A stretch of DNA of 64,000 bases. Origin: Candidatus Acidiferrales bacterium (GTDB lineage Bacteria > Acidobacteriota > Terriglobia > Acidiferrales > UBA7541). Position numbers and translations under genes: made by a program. The notes beneath the pieces were generated by a model. That model saw nothing but the letters and a program-made list of their open reading frames with translations. It made no database searches and had not been told where the DNA came from. The DNA lies in the NCBI GenBank assembly GCA_035934015.1, contig DASYYH010000006.1:1-64000 (forward strand), in the 5' to 3' direction. Shown here piece by piece: positions 26,544 to 35,612 of this stretch (positions are counted from its first letter, which is position 1; each line of letters opens with the position of its first letter).

Positions 26544-27834
26544 GACAGCACCACCATTGTCAGCTCCGGTTTCTGCCAGCATGGACAATGCAGCGATCAA
26601 AAAGAAGATTGGCTCGACCATCGCGGAGGTTTGCGAGAGCCTCGTTGGGCGGCTTGCCATTCGGCCAGTAGCGGTCGTGCTGACAGGAAGTTTCGCGCGG
26701 GACGAAGGCTCAGTGCTTGCGACGTCAGATCGCTTCTGCATTCTCGGCGACATGGAATACATGGTGGTCTTTCCGGTGAGGGTTGATCGCGCGCCGTTGC
26801 AGGCGTTCCTCGACCAGCAAGCAAAAGAACTCAAAATTGAGCTGGCTTCCCGAGGCGTTGACTGCGATCTCGAGTTTCGAGCCATCACTCCAGAATATTT
26901 TCACGGCCTGCGCCCACAAATTTTTGGATACGAACTTCTCACCCACGGACAGACGGTTTGGGGGGATTCCTCTCTTCTATCTGCTGTTCCGAGATTTTCT
27001 CGAGAAGCCATCCCACAATCAGATGCCTGGCGCATGCTGAATAATCGAATCATCGAGCAGTTAGAGTGGGCTGACGGAATCGCTGCGTACGATCGGGACA
27101 AGCTCGTTCATCTGCACTATCAGCTCATCAAATGTCACATAGATCTGGCAACAACCCTGCTGGTTTTCACCGGAAATTATGAAAGCACATATGCCGCTCG
27201 TTCAAAAGCTCTTGCGAAATGGGCGTCCGAAGCGGGATCGAAACCAGGACTGGAGTTTCTTCGCCCACTTATGGAGAAAGTTTCTGCGTGCACAGCTTAT
27301 AAACTAGATCCGCACGCGACGCCGAACCCGCTCGGCGTGAATGCCAATACGGGCGATGCGGAGACCTTCAGTAACGAACTGGCTCGCGCACTCACCGATC
27401 TGGTGCCCCTTGTGCGGGAAATCTGGCGTTGGGAGGCCACCACATTTTCGGGAACCAAGAACGCCATGGACGCAACGGACAGCGCTTTGCAGGAAGCCGT
27501 TCTGCGCAACCAACCCTTGGGCGAAAAGTCCCGCGGCTGGGCAAAACTCGCGCTTATGCAGCCCGTGCGCCGCGAGCAAGGGTTTTGGGGCAACGCTCTG
27601 CGGCTGGCATTACGCGGCAGCCCACGCTACCTGGTCTACGGCGTCGCCGCGCAGCTTTATTTTGCGCTGCCTGAGGCTATCCCCAACCACGTTAACTCCG
27701 ATACGCTTGCCGAGCTGGGCCAGTTCCTGCCGGTTCGCTTCAAAGAGAATGAGCGTGAAGAACGAATGTGGTGGGGGCTTCGCAGCGACGTCCTAAAGAG
27801 CTGGCGCGTGTTCTTGCGGACCCATTTCGCGTGA
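26533..27834 (+). CDS. Predicted Pol-beta-type nucleotidyltransferase, uncharacterised
   Basis: A protein of about 433 residues that I do not recognise as a named family. Near the N terminus it has a Pol-beta signature: TGSFARDEGS (Gly-Ser at about 52-53), then GDMEY (Asp73, Glu75) and CDLEF (Asp112) as candidate metal ligands. The rest is mainly helical, with a cluster of Trp and Arg residues (REIWRWEATTF, REERMWWGLRSD). ATG 26533 overlaps the ligase gene by 11 bp; ATG 26581 is an alternative. Its place inside the EPS operon suggests activation of a sugar or alditol, or modification of a protein, but this is inference. Confidence 0.6.
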   Translation: MQPRTAPPLSAPVSASMDNAAIKKKIGSTIAEVCESLVGRLAIRPVAVVLTGSFARDEGSVLATSDRFCILGDMEYMVVFPVRVDRAPLQAFLDQQAKELKIELASRGVDCDLEFRAITPEYFHGLRPQIFGYELLTHGQTVWGDSSLLSAVPRFSREAIPQSDAWRMLNNRIIEQLEWADGIAAYDRDKLVHLHYQLIKCHIDLATTLLVFTGNYESTYAARSKALAKWASEAGSKPGLEFLRPLMEKVSACTAYKLDPHATPNPLGVNANTGDAETFSNELARALTDLVPLVREIWRWEATTFSGTKNAMDATDSALQEAVLRNQPLGEKSRGWAKLALMQPVRREQGFWGNALRLALRGSPRYLVYGVAAQLYFALPEAIPNHVNSDTLAELGQFLPVRFKENEREERMWWGLRSDVLKSWRVFLRTHFA

Positions 27835-27837
27835 ACA

Positions 27838-28770
27838 ATGAACAATTCTCTGATTAGCGTTGTGATCTTGACGTATCGGCGCAGGGAAAACCTCATCCGC
27901 GTACTCGAATCCGTGCGCGCGCAGGCGTATGAACCGCGAGAGGTCATTGTCGTTGACAACGCATCCGGCGATGGCGTTGTGGAATTTCTCAAGGCGGAAT
28001 TTCCCGAAGTTCTTCTGGTCAGTTTACGGGAGAACATCGGCTGCGCGGGCCGGAATCGCGGGATAGCCGCGGCGCATGGCGATATTGTTGTCACGATCGA
28101 CAACGATGTTTATTTCGATTCGCCCTTCGAATTGCAGAAGATTCGCAACGCGTTTGATCATTCACCGGAAGCTAGCTGCATTGTGTTCAAGGTGCTGGAA
28201 GGCGACACGGGACGGGTTCATTTACGAGATTGGTGCCATCCGCGCAGCTATTGGGACTACTCGGATTCGGAATTTGAAACGTGTTTTATTCCAGAAGGGG
28301 CTTCGGCGTTTCGCCGCGCGGATTTTGAAACGATTGGCGGCTACTACGAGCCGCTTTGGATTGGCTGCGAGGGCTCGGATCTTGCGCTACGAATGATCGA
28401 TGCAGGGATGAAGATTGCGTATCGTCCGGAAGTGCGCGTCCGCCATGCGATGTCTCAAGAAACGCGGTCGAGCGGAAGAAATTTCTATTTTTATACGCGC
28501 AATTATCTCTGGATCGCGTTCAAAGATTATTCCGGATTGCGCCGCTGGCGATACCTGGCTTACCACTGGGGCATGATGGCGTTTTTCAGTTTGCGCGCCG
28601 GCCACCCCGGGAAATTTTTTCTCGGAGTGCGCGACGGGTTGGCGGGCCTGCGAAAGCTGCAGCGCACACGAATCTCCGCAAAAGGCTGGCGTCGACTGGA
28701 TGAAATTACGGCGGAGCGCCCTGGGCTGTTTCTTAGGTTAAGAAAGCATCGCGAGCGGCCACTGGTGTGA
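27838..28770 (+). CDS. Glycosyltransferase family 2
   Basis: A 310-residue soluble GT-A transferase. It shows ISVVILTYRRRENLIRVLESV at the N terminus, VVDNASGDGVVEFL, the metal motif TIDNDVYFD, and IPEGASAFRRADFETIGGYYEPLWIGCEGSDLALRM with the later acidic motif. It resembles rhamnosyltransferase-like GT2 enzymes. It starts 3 nt after the nucleotidyltransferase stop. Confidence 0.9.
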   Translation: MNNSLISVVILTYRRRENLIRVLESVRAQAYEPREVIVVDNASGDGVVEFLKAEFPEVLLVSLRENIGCAGRNRGIAAAHGDIVVTIDNDVYFDSPFELQKIRNAFDHSPEASCIVFKVLEGDTGRVHLRDWCHPRSYWDYSDSEFETCFIPEGASAFRRADFETIGGYYEPLWIGCEGSDLALRMIDAGMKIAYRPEVRVRHAMSQETRSSGRNFYFYTRNYLWIAFKDYSGLRRWRYLAYHWGMMAFFSLRAGHPGKFFLGVRDGLAGLRKLQRTRISAKGWRRLDEITAERPGLFLRLRKHRERPLV

Positions 28771-28804
28771 ATGCGATGCACGCGGCACTCGAACCTTACC
28801 GGTC

Positions 28805-30397
28805 TTGCTTTTGATTAGGTATGCAAACCACGAGGACAGATTGAAAGAAGAGCTTTCTACCCCAACAGAGCGCATTAGTTCCATAGTTGCGCCCGCGACG
28901 ACATCTAGAGAGCTTTTCTCCGGCATTTCACCGGACATGCGAAGATCCATCGTTTCTGGTATGCGCTGGACGCTCTGGCTTTCCATCCTATCCGTGCCAC
29001 TTGGCTATGCCACGACCTTGATTCTTGCGCGCGTTGGTCCCGCGGCGATAGGAACGTATGGCGTCCTGATGGTTTACATCGCTGTTGTTGCTTGCCTGAT
29101 GTATCTGGGTGGTGATGCCGTCGCCATTAAGTTCATTCCCGAGCTTCCTTCGGAGCAGCAACTTCCGTTTGTCACGGGCTATGCCCTAATTGTTCTTGCT
29201 TGCTTGTTGCCGTGGTTCGCCATCGCAACCGCCTGGCCCAAAATGTTACATTTTCTCTTTGGGAAATCAGACGAGGGTTCATTGCAAATTTTGTTAATCT
29301 ATTTATCTCCTCTTTATGTTATCTATTCCATAACTGCCGCGACACTGAACGGCATGCTGGAGATCAAATATGCGCAGATTCTTAAACGTGTCGTTACGAT
29401 AGGATCGTTCCTGGCATATGCTGCATTCTTTTTTCTCGCGCACGGCTATCTTCAAAACCATTATGTGTCTCTTGTTTGGGAGATCTATTTCACTGTTATA
29501 ACAGTTGCAGCGGCCGCGGGTATTTCTCGGATCGTTCGAGCCCATCCTCTCCGTTCGATCCGGTCCTTTCTAGGTTTTCATCTTCCGAAGCGGTTTTGGA
29601 GCTACACAGTTTCTCTGCAAGCCGTGAGCGCCGTGGCGATGCTTTCCAATCGTCTGGATTACATCCTTATCTTGAACTTCGGAGGGTTGCTCACCTTGGG
29701 CAAGTACGTCGCGCTGCGGACGATTTCCAACGGGATTGGGCTAATTACGACTTTCTTCATAGACACATTCTTGCCGACAATGGCTAATCTGGTTGCGCAG
29801 AAAGAGTTTTCCGCTGCAAGCGAAGCGATACATTTCTATCTTCGTGTGTTGTTTGCAATCAGTTTTGCCGTTTCCTGCGGGCTATTTGTTGCCACGGACC
29901 TCTTGATCCGAATGTTTGGCCCGGCTTACCGAGATATGGGGCCAACACTTGTTTGCATGGTTTTCTTCGCTGCTTTGCAGAATTTTACGCCGATCGCCGG
30001 TAATCTGTTGACCGCCACCGGGAAACAGCATTTTGGTCTCATTTCTCAAACGATTCAGATCGGCGGCTTCTGTTTCCTCTTCTGGTTTCTCTGGCCGACC
30101 ATGGGCTTAATGGGTACTGTCATCGCACTTGGCCTCATGCAGGTTCTCCAGCAGGTTCTGACGTTCTATTTTGTGAAACGAGTTGTTCCGATCCGATTCG
30201 CCATACGCAAGCAATACATTGTTTACTCGGTGCTTATCACGGCTTGCGCCGCGGTGACTTACTTTTGGCCAAATCTCGGGCTGACCAGAGGAATCCTGTT
30301 GTACATCGGGTTGCTCGCAGCATTCTATTTCTTGAGTCGCTATAACGTGGACGAATGCAAAAGGTTGATGCAATGTTTCGCACCTTATTCTAAGTAA
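28805..30397 (+). CDS. Polysaccharide flippase (Wzx/MATE-like)
   Basis: A protein of up to 530 residues with about 12-14 membrane segments and the Wzx pattern (FVTGYALIVLACLLPWF, LISQTIQIGGFCFLFWFLW, and others). It should flip the lipid-linked repeat unit to the periplasm. The start is uncertain: TTG 28805, TTG 28841 (behind GAGGAC) and ATG 28937 are in frame, and the first membrane segment begins only after residue 50. The TAA stop (30395-30397) is formed by the first unit of an octamer repeat. Confidence 0.85.
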   Translation: MLLIRYANHEDRLKEELSTPTERISSIVAPATTSRELFSGISPDMRRSIVSGMRWTLWLSILSVPLGYATTLILARVGPAAIGTYGVLMVYIAVVACLMYLGGDAVAIKFIPELPSEQQLPFVTGYALIVLACLLPWFAIATAWPKMLHFLFGKSDEGSLQILLIYLSPLYVIYSITAATLNGMLEIKYAQILKRVVTIGSFLAYAAFFFLAHGYLQNHYVSLVWEIYFTVITVAAAAGISRIVRAHPLRSIRSFLGFHLPKRFWSYTVSLQAVSAVAMLSNRLDYILILNFGGLLTLGKYVALRTISNGIGLITTFFIDTFLPTMANLVAQKEFSAASEAIHFYLRVLFAISFAVSCGLFVATDLLIRMFGPAYRDMGPTLVCMVFFAALQNFTPIAGNLLTATGKQHFGLISQTIQIGGFCFLFWFLWPTMGLMGTVIALGLMQVLQQVLTFYFVKRVVPIRFAIRKQYIVYSVLITACAAVTYFWPNLGLTRGILLYIGLLAAFYFLSRYNVDECKRLMQCFAPYSK

Positions 30398-30442
30398 AGA
30401 CGTAAAGACATAAGGACATAAAGACATAAGGACATAAAGACA
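30395..30442 (+). repeat. Tandem octamer repeat, six units
   Basis: Six consecutive 8-bp units: TAAAGACG, TAAAGACA, TAAGGACA, TAAAGACA, TAAGGACA, TAAAGACA. Units 2-5 form two copies of a 16-bp pair. The first TAA is the stop codon of the flippase gene, so changes in unit number would leave the protein unchanged. A partial CATAG follows. The rest of 30443-30536 is AT-rich and holds no gene. Confidence 0.9.
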
Positions 30443-30536
30443 CATAGTAATAGATAGTAGTTGCTATATATGACGCAGGAGATATACTTCCCAGGAATCG
30501 AGCTATGAACTTTGCGCCTCGACTCAGAGGGCTGGG

Positions 30537-31511
30537 GTGCCACTTCCTATTAGCGTAATAATTCCGGCCTTTAACTCAGCTGCCTTTCTGCCGCAATGTT
30601 TGGAGAGCATCCTTCAGCAGACGCAATTCGCTCACGAGATCATTTTAGTCGATGATGGTTCAACGGATGAAACATCCGAGATCATCCGGAAGTATCTTCC
30701 GCGAATCACATATCTGCGAAAAGAAAATGGCGGCGCATCGAGCGCACGAAATTGCGGAATTCGCACCGCAAGTCAAGAATGGATCGCGTTTATGGATGCC
30801 GATGACATTTCATTGCCCACTCGGTTCGACCGGCAGATGAAGCTGACTGAGCAGACTGGGTGCGAGCTTGTTTTCGGTGACCAAACTGTCTTCAATGATG
30901 CGACGGGAGCCAGCATGTCCTGGTTTGCTAAGAATAGCTTTCAACAACTTCTAAAAGGAAAGGTCGTGTTGGAAAATCCTTTTGAGATGTTGTTGAGGTA
31001 TGGATGTTTTGTTCCGCAGTCAACTGCTCTCGTTCGCCGGAATCGCCTGCTGGAAATCGGGCTCTACGACGAATCGATGACGCCGATTGAAGACTATGAT
31101 TTATTCGTGCGTTTGTCGCGCAGATTCTCATTTGCAGTGGACTTCGCGCCCTTGGTTCTACGGCGGATTCATGGCGGTAACATCAGCCACAACCGTTTAG
31201 CCATGATTGAAGCAGGGTTAAGGTTCCATAAGAAAATGGAGGCGGATCCACTTGAACAGGAAACCAAGAGCCATAGGGAGTGGCTTGTCGCTGACAAAGC
31301 GCGGCTGTATCGTGAACGCGGTTCCATACAGCTTTCGAGGGGAGATTTTCTCGCGGCTCGGCGAAGTTGGGCTCAAAGTGTACGTCTTTTCTTCTCCTGG
31401 AGGGTTGGAGTTTACTGGGCAGTTTCGTTTCTTCCAAAGAGGTTGCTGACACGGATCCAAAAATGGCGCCACGCTCGCATGCACCCTTTACACGATGTAG
31501 ATCAGTCTTAA
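30537..31511 (+). CDS. Glycosyltransferase family 2
   Basis: A 324-residue GT-A transferase: ISVIIPAFNSAAFLPQCLESIL, LVDDGSTDET, metal motif FMDADDISL and the acceptor-side IEDYDLFVRLSRR. The C terminus is basic (KRLLTRIQKWRHARMH). It starts at GTG 30537 with AGAGG (30526-30530) 6 nt upstream. It is separated from the main operon by the octamer repeat and may have its own promoter. Confidence 0.88.
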   Translation: MPLPISVIIPAFNSAAFLPQCLESILQQTQFAHEIILVDDGSTDETSEIIRKYLPRITYLRKENGGASSARNCGIRTASQEWIAFMDADDISLPTRFDRQMKLTEQTGCELVFGDQTVFNDATGASMSWFAKNSFQQLLKGKVVLENPFEMLLRYGCFVPQSTALVRRNRLLEIGLYDESMTPIEDYDLFVRLSRRFSFAVDFAPLVLRRIHGGNISHNRLAMIEAGLRFHKKMEADPLEQETKSHREWLVADKARLYRERGSIQLSRGDFLAARRSWAQSVRLFFSWRVGVYWAVSFLPKRLLTRIQKWRHARMHPLHDVDQS

Positions 31512-31705
31512 CACAGAATCCTTGCATGGCTTGTTGTGATGGCAACGCCAAGCACTCGTCCAATCGAAATTGGGGAAGAGAAAGTATCTGGGCCAAGATC
31601 TAGTTAGCCCCTCAAATACCATCCTATTTGCCGTCGCGCAATTTAAAAGATAAAAAACGGTCTTGGATTGAAGGCAAGTGTTAGGCTGCTTGAAGGTTTG
31701 AATCT

Positions 31706-32875
31706 TTGAATATTGAGATCATCGAAAATCGCGAGGAATGGAATAGCGCCATTCTTGCGCTCGGAGGGACGCTTTACCATTCGTGGGAATGGGGAGAGAC
31801 GCGCGCCAACCAGGGATGGCAGCCATGGCGAGTCCTTGCCATTGATGAGCAAAATCCGAGAGCTGCGGTGCAGGTCTTCGAGCGAACGGTTCCATTTTTG
31901 AGAGCTTGCGTCCTCTACGCGGCGACGGGCATAGCTGGAAATGATAGTGACTCTAAACTCGTAAGCTCCTTGGCCGAATGGATGCGCAAATTCAGCAAGG
32001 AGCGAAGAGCAATCGTGTTGCGGCTGGAGTCGCGGTTCAGCGATGAAGACGAATCGCGAAAAGCAGTGCTGAAATCGGCGGGCTTTCGCGGGCTCGATGA
32101 TCAATGGTCGCTTTGGAATCTTCCGCGGGCGACGATGGTCATCGACATCGCCGGCACGGAAAATGACATCCTGCGGCGAATGCGGAAAAAACACCGCGAG
32201 CATATCAACCGGTCTCAACGAAATGGCTTGAAAATCACCGAGACCAGTGAGGTTGAGGACCTGCAAATCTTCTATCGGTTGCTTCTCAAGAGCAGTGAGC
32301 GACAAGGCTTCGCCGTGCGAGATTTCGACTATTTCTTGCACCTTCGCGAACAATTGCTAGCCGGAAACCGAGGATCTTTGTTCCTGGCGAACATGGACGG
32401 CTGCCCAGTCGCAGGCATTCTCTGTGCCAGGTTTGGTTCGACCTGCCATTATTTGTACGGTGGATTCGATTGGGCCGCGCGGCAAACATATGCAAACGAA
32501 GCGCTTCATTGGATGGCGATTCGGTGGGCTCGAGCAATGGGATGCAGTCATTATGACATGGTTGGTGCAGGAACTTCTTATCCTCCCGCAGAGGGTAACG
32601 CAGGCTACGGGCTCTATAATTTCAAGAAGGGCTTCGGCGCAGAACTGATTTATTCCGCTGGATATTTTGACCTCATCAGTCGGCCTGTTCTTCATTCGGC
32701 ACTGCGATTTGCCGAGACGCACACTGGATGGATGACCGTCGCACGCGGGATTCGCTCCGGTCTACAGAGAATCTTTGGCGAGAAGGGCGACCCAGCGGGT
32801 TCGCCAATGAATCGACCGAGTGACGAGATTGTTTTTCAGGACCATCACATCGCCAAAGTCGAACCTGAAAAATAG
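31706..32875 (+). CDS. FemAB-like acyl/aminoacyl transferase
   Basis: A 389-residue protein with two GNAT-like halves: LYHSWEWGETRANQGWQPWRV at the N terminus, a basic MRKKHREHINRSQRNG segment, GILCARFGSTCHYLYGGFDW and YDMVGAGTSYPPAEGNAGYGLYNFKKGFGAELI. This matches the lipid II:glycyltransferase (FemXAB) superfamily. It is a distant second member beside the FemAB gene at 20179. TTG 31706 is the likely start, with GAAGG (31692-31696) 9 nt upstream. The 31512-31705 gap contains a weak TTGCCG-N17-TAAAAA pair (31628-31656) as a possible promoter. Confidence 0.82.
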   Translation: MNIEIIENREEWNSAILALGGTLYHSWEWGETRANQGWQPWRVLAIDEQNPRAAVQVFERTVPFLRACVLYAATGIAGNDSDSKLVSSLAEWMRKFSKERRAIVLRLESRFSDEDESRKAVLKSAGFRGLDDQWSLWNLPRATMVIDIAGTENDILRRMRKKHREHINRSQRNGLKITETSEVEDLQIFYRLLLKSSERQGFAVRDFDYFLHLREQLLAGNRGSLFLANMDGCPVAGILCARFGSTCHYLYGGFDWAARQTYANEALHWMAIRWARAMGCSHYDMVGAGTSYPPAEGNAGYGLYNFKKGFGAELIYSAGYFDLISRPVLHSALRFAETHTGWMTVARGIRSGLQRIFGEKGDPAGSPMNRPSDEIVFQDHHIAKVEPEK

Positions 32876-32879
32876 CGAG

Positions 32880-33338
32880 ATGGAGATGAGCGAGAATTCA
32901 ATTCAGTCTGCGACGAGCGCTGCGATGGCTCCTATTGGCGGACGACTGCACCATGTGGGCTTTGTTGTGGCATCGATTTCCAATGTCGCGAAACCCTTTG
33001 CCGCGTCCCTCTGTGGAACATGGGATGAGAGAATTTTCGCCGACCCGAATCAATCCGTCCGTGTGACCTTCTTGGAAGGGCCGGGCGCGAGCGACGCGCT
33101 CGTAGAGCTCATCGAGCCGGACGGACCGGATTCGCCAGTTCTAAGCTTCTTGAAGAAAGGCGGAGGGCTTCATCATCTTTGTTACGAGGTGAAATCTCTC
33201 GAGAGTCAATTGAAGTTCGCACAGACAACTGGAGGGAAAATCGTTCGTCCACCGTTGCCGGCTGTTGCATTCAACGGACGCCGGATTGCGTGGGTCTATA
33301 CTAGGTACCAGCTTCTTCTGGAATTCCTGGAACAATGA
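32880..33338 (+). CDS. VOC-superfamily (glyoxalase-fold) protein
   Basis: A protein of about 152 residues with two beta-alpha-beta-beta-beta units. Candidate metal ligands are the histidines of RLHHVGFVV, the glutamate of ALVELIEP, the histidines of GGLHHLCYEV, and the glutamate of LLLEFLE, an arrangement like methylmalonyl-CoA epimerase. Its exact reaction is unknown. It starts 4 nt after the FemAB-like gene and precedes the FkbH/ACP cassette, so it may act on the same acyl or sugar intermediate. ATG 32880 is used; ATG 32886 is equally possible. Confidence 0.75.
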   Translation: MEMSENSIQSATSAAMAPIGGRLHHVGFVVASISNVAKPFAASLCGTWDERIFADPNQSVRVTFLEGPGASDALVELIEPDGPDSPVLSFLKKGGGLHHLCYEVKSLESQLKFAQTTGGKIVRPPLPAVAFNGRRIAWVYTRYQLLLEFLEQ

Positions 33339-33416
33339 AAATTTTCCATGGATGGGAAAAGTTGGCCGGGGATTGCCTTTGTGACTTCGCGTGAGGCTGT
33401 GTGCTTCGGATACGAA

Positions 33417-33425
33417 TGCTATAAT
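33417..33425 (+). promoter_or_regulatory. Extended -10 promoter candidate before the FkbH-like gene
   Basis: TGCTATAAT is a perfect extended -10 (TGn then TATAAT at 33420-33425). No good -35 is visible, which is usual for extended -10 promoters. A start near 33432 gives a short leader to ATG 33471. Confidence 0.55.
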
Positions 33426-33470
33426 TTGTAGATTGTCGTGCACCTGATTTTCTTGAGGCAGCGATTTCGC

Positions 33471-35351
33471 ATGGAGATTTCCAAGCAGCGCCAGGAAATT
33501 ACGGATCTGATTGCTTTAGGAGCCGCAAAGGAAGCAAATGTCGCTCTGGTTGAACTTTGGCAGCAGGAACGCAGTCCCGGCGCCGCCAGCTTCGTCATTT
33601 CTTCCTTCGAAAAACTGCGCGGAAGTTTGCCACTCCATCCCTATCGCGTTGCCATCCTTCGGTCTTTCACGGTGGAGCCAATCGCGCCGCTTTTACGCGC
33701 GGCAGCCTTTGTCAATGGGATCGATTTAGTTGTTCACGTGGGAGATTTCAATGCTTATGCCCAGGAGATTTTGGACGGTAAGAGCACACTTTACGAGTTC
33801 AAACCGGATACGGTCATACTTGCTGTTCAGACGCGGGATATTGTACCGGAACTTTGGCGTGATTTCTCGAGCCTCGAGACGGCGGACATATCCAAAACGA
33901 TAAAACACACTATTTCCGAATTTCACAATTGGGCGCAAGCGTTTCGAAGACAGAGTCATGCGCACCTAATCATTCATGATCTGGAGCAGCTGGGTTTTTC
34001 TAATCAGGGAATCTTGGATAATCAATCTTCCAAGGGACAATGCGCTTCCATCCGTGAAGTGAACCAAGGACTGGGCGAGGTTGTCCAAAGCGTTCGCGGA
34101 ACTTACATTCTGGATTATGACGCGCTCGTGGCGCGACATGGCCGGCTCGGCTGGCATGACGAAAGAAAATGGTTGACCGTTCGCCTGCCGATTGGCGCAG
34201 GCCACCTCGTGCACATGGCTGAGGAGTGGTTGCGATTCCTGCAGCCGCTGGCTGGAAAAATTGCGAAGGTCCTCGTCCTCGATCTGGACAACACTCTTTG
34301 GGGTGGCATCATTGGTGAGGATGGCTTCGACGGCATCCAGGTCGGCGTGGAATATCCTGGCGCTGCGTTTCAGGCACTCCAACGGACCGCTATGGATCTT
34401 TACCGCCGTGGCATTCTGCTGGCCATCTGTAGCAAGAACAATCTTGATGAAGCCATGGCCGTCTTAGAAAAGCATCCGCATATGTTGCTCCGGCCGCAGC
34501 ACTTTGCAGCCATGCGGATTAATTGGCAGGACAAGCCGCAGAATCTGCGTGAAATCGCGGCCGAACTAAACGTTGGAATCGATTCGCTCGCATTAGCCGA
34601 CGACAATCCCGCGGAACGGCGGCGCGTGCGCCTGGACATTCCTGAAATGACGGTCATTGATCTACCAGAGAATCCGATGGAGTATGCGCAAGCCCTCCAG
34701 GAATGCCCCGCCTTTGAGAGATTGACGCTTTCTGCCGAAGATCGCGAGCGGCCCAAGTACTACGTTGCCGAACGCGAACGAACGCACCTAGAACAGAGTT
34801 CCGCGTCGCGCGAAGATTTTCTCCGAAGCCTTCGACAGCAAGCGGAAGTCGCTGGCGTTTCGCCGGGCACTGTAGCGCGCGTTGCGCAGTTGACGCAGAA
34901 GACGAATCAATTCAACCTGACGACTCGGCGATATTCCGAGCAAGAAATCTCTCACATGGCATCTCTGCCAGATTGTCAGGTGTTGTCGATTCGCGTGAAA
35001 GACAGGTTTGCAGATAATGGACTCATTGGTGTGGCCGTCACGCGCGACAAGGATGGCGTTTGCGAACTGGATACGTTCTTGCTTAGTTGCCGCGTAATTG
35101 GCCGTTCCGTTGAGACCGCGCTGCTTTCCTATCTGGTAGCGTGCGCTCGCGCACGCGGCAATCGTGAACTGAGAGGCTGGTTCCTTCCCACAAAGAAAAA
35201 CGCGCCGGCGAAAGAATTCTATTCTTCACACGGATTTGTGATGATTGATCAGAACGACAAAGGGTCGCTGTGGCGGTTGGATTTGTCCAATTCATCCATC
35301 CCCTGCCCTGAGTGGGTCGAAATCATTTCCAACGGCGGAGATCATAATTGA
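33471..35351 (+). CDS. FkbH-like HAD-IIIC phosphatase/acyl-loading protein
   Basis: A 626-residue protein. The central HAD domain has LDLDNTLWGG with nucleophile Asp271 and Asp273, SKNN, and LADDNPAERRRV as the late acidic motif. A C-terminal GNAT-like region (about 430-626) includes FADNGLIGVAVTRD and ELRGWFLPTKKNAPAKEFY. FkbH proteins load a glyceryl unit from 1,3-bisphosphoglycerate onto an acyl carrier protein, and an ACP gene follows at once. ATG 33471 fits the promoter and has GAGG 12 nt upstream; an in-frame GTG at 33438 is almost at the predicted transcription start. The stop overlaps the ACP start (TTGA). Confidence 0.88.
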   Translation: MEISKQRQEITDLIALGAAKEANVALVELWQQERSPGAASFVISSFEKLRGSLPLHPYRVAILRSFTVEPIAPLLRAAAFVNGIDLVVHVGDFNAYAQEILDGKSTLYEFKPDTVILAVQTRDIVPELWRDFSSLETADISKTIKHTISEFHNWAQAFRRQSHAHLIIHDLEQLGFSNQGILDNQSSKGQCASIREVNQGLGEVVQSVRGTYILDYDALVARHGRLGWHDERKWLTVRLPIGAGHLVHMAEEWLRFLQPLAGKIAKVLVLDLDNTLWGGIIGEDGFDGIQVGVEYPGAAFQALQRTAMDLYRRGILLAICSKNNLDEAMAVLEKHPHMLLRPQHFAAMRINWQDKPQNLREIAAELNVGIDSLALADDNPAERRRVRLDIPEMTVIDLPENPMEYAQALQECPAFERLTLSAEDRERPKYYVAERERTHLEQSSASREDFLRSLRQQAEVAGVSPGTVARVAQLTQKTNQFNLTTRRYSEQEISHMASLPDCQVLSIRVKDRFADNGLIGVAVTRDKDGVCELDTFLLSCRVIGRSVETALLSYLVACARARGNRELRGWFLPTKKNAPAKEFYSSHGFVMIDQNDKGSLWRLDLSNSSIPCPEWVEIISNGGDHN

Positions 35352-35596
35352 CGCTGTCTATTGTCCAGAAAATCCAACGCATTGCTGCCGACCTGTTCCA
35401 AGTTCCTGCAGAGAGCATCACGGTGAGTTCAAGCCCAGAAAGTATTCCCAATTGGGATTCAGTTCAGCAGCTCAATCTGATTCTCGCTGTCGAACAAGAA
35501 TTCAACGTTCAATTTGAACCAGAGGAACTGGATCGGATGCACTCTATCGGCGACATCATCAGCCAGCTGCAAACGAAGAGCGCCTCGCAGTCCTGA
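35348..35596 (+). CDS. Acyl carrier protein
   Basis: An 82-residue acidic helical protein with the phosphopantetheine site PNWDSVQQL, where Ser38 is the attachment residue. It starts at TTG 35348 with GGAG (35337-35340) 7 nt upstream and overlaps the FkbH-like gene by 4 nt. The tight coupling indicates a dedicated carrier loaded by that protein rather than the fatty-acid ACP. Confidence 0.92.
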   Translation: MTLSIVQKIQRIAADLFQVPAESITVSSSPESIPNWDSVQQLNLILAVEQEFNVQFEPEELDRMHSIGDIISQLQTKSASQS

Positions 35597-35612
35597 CGGG
35601 AAACTAGCCTCC

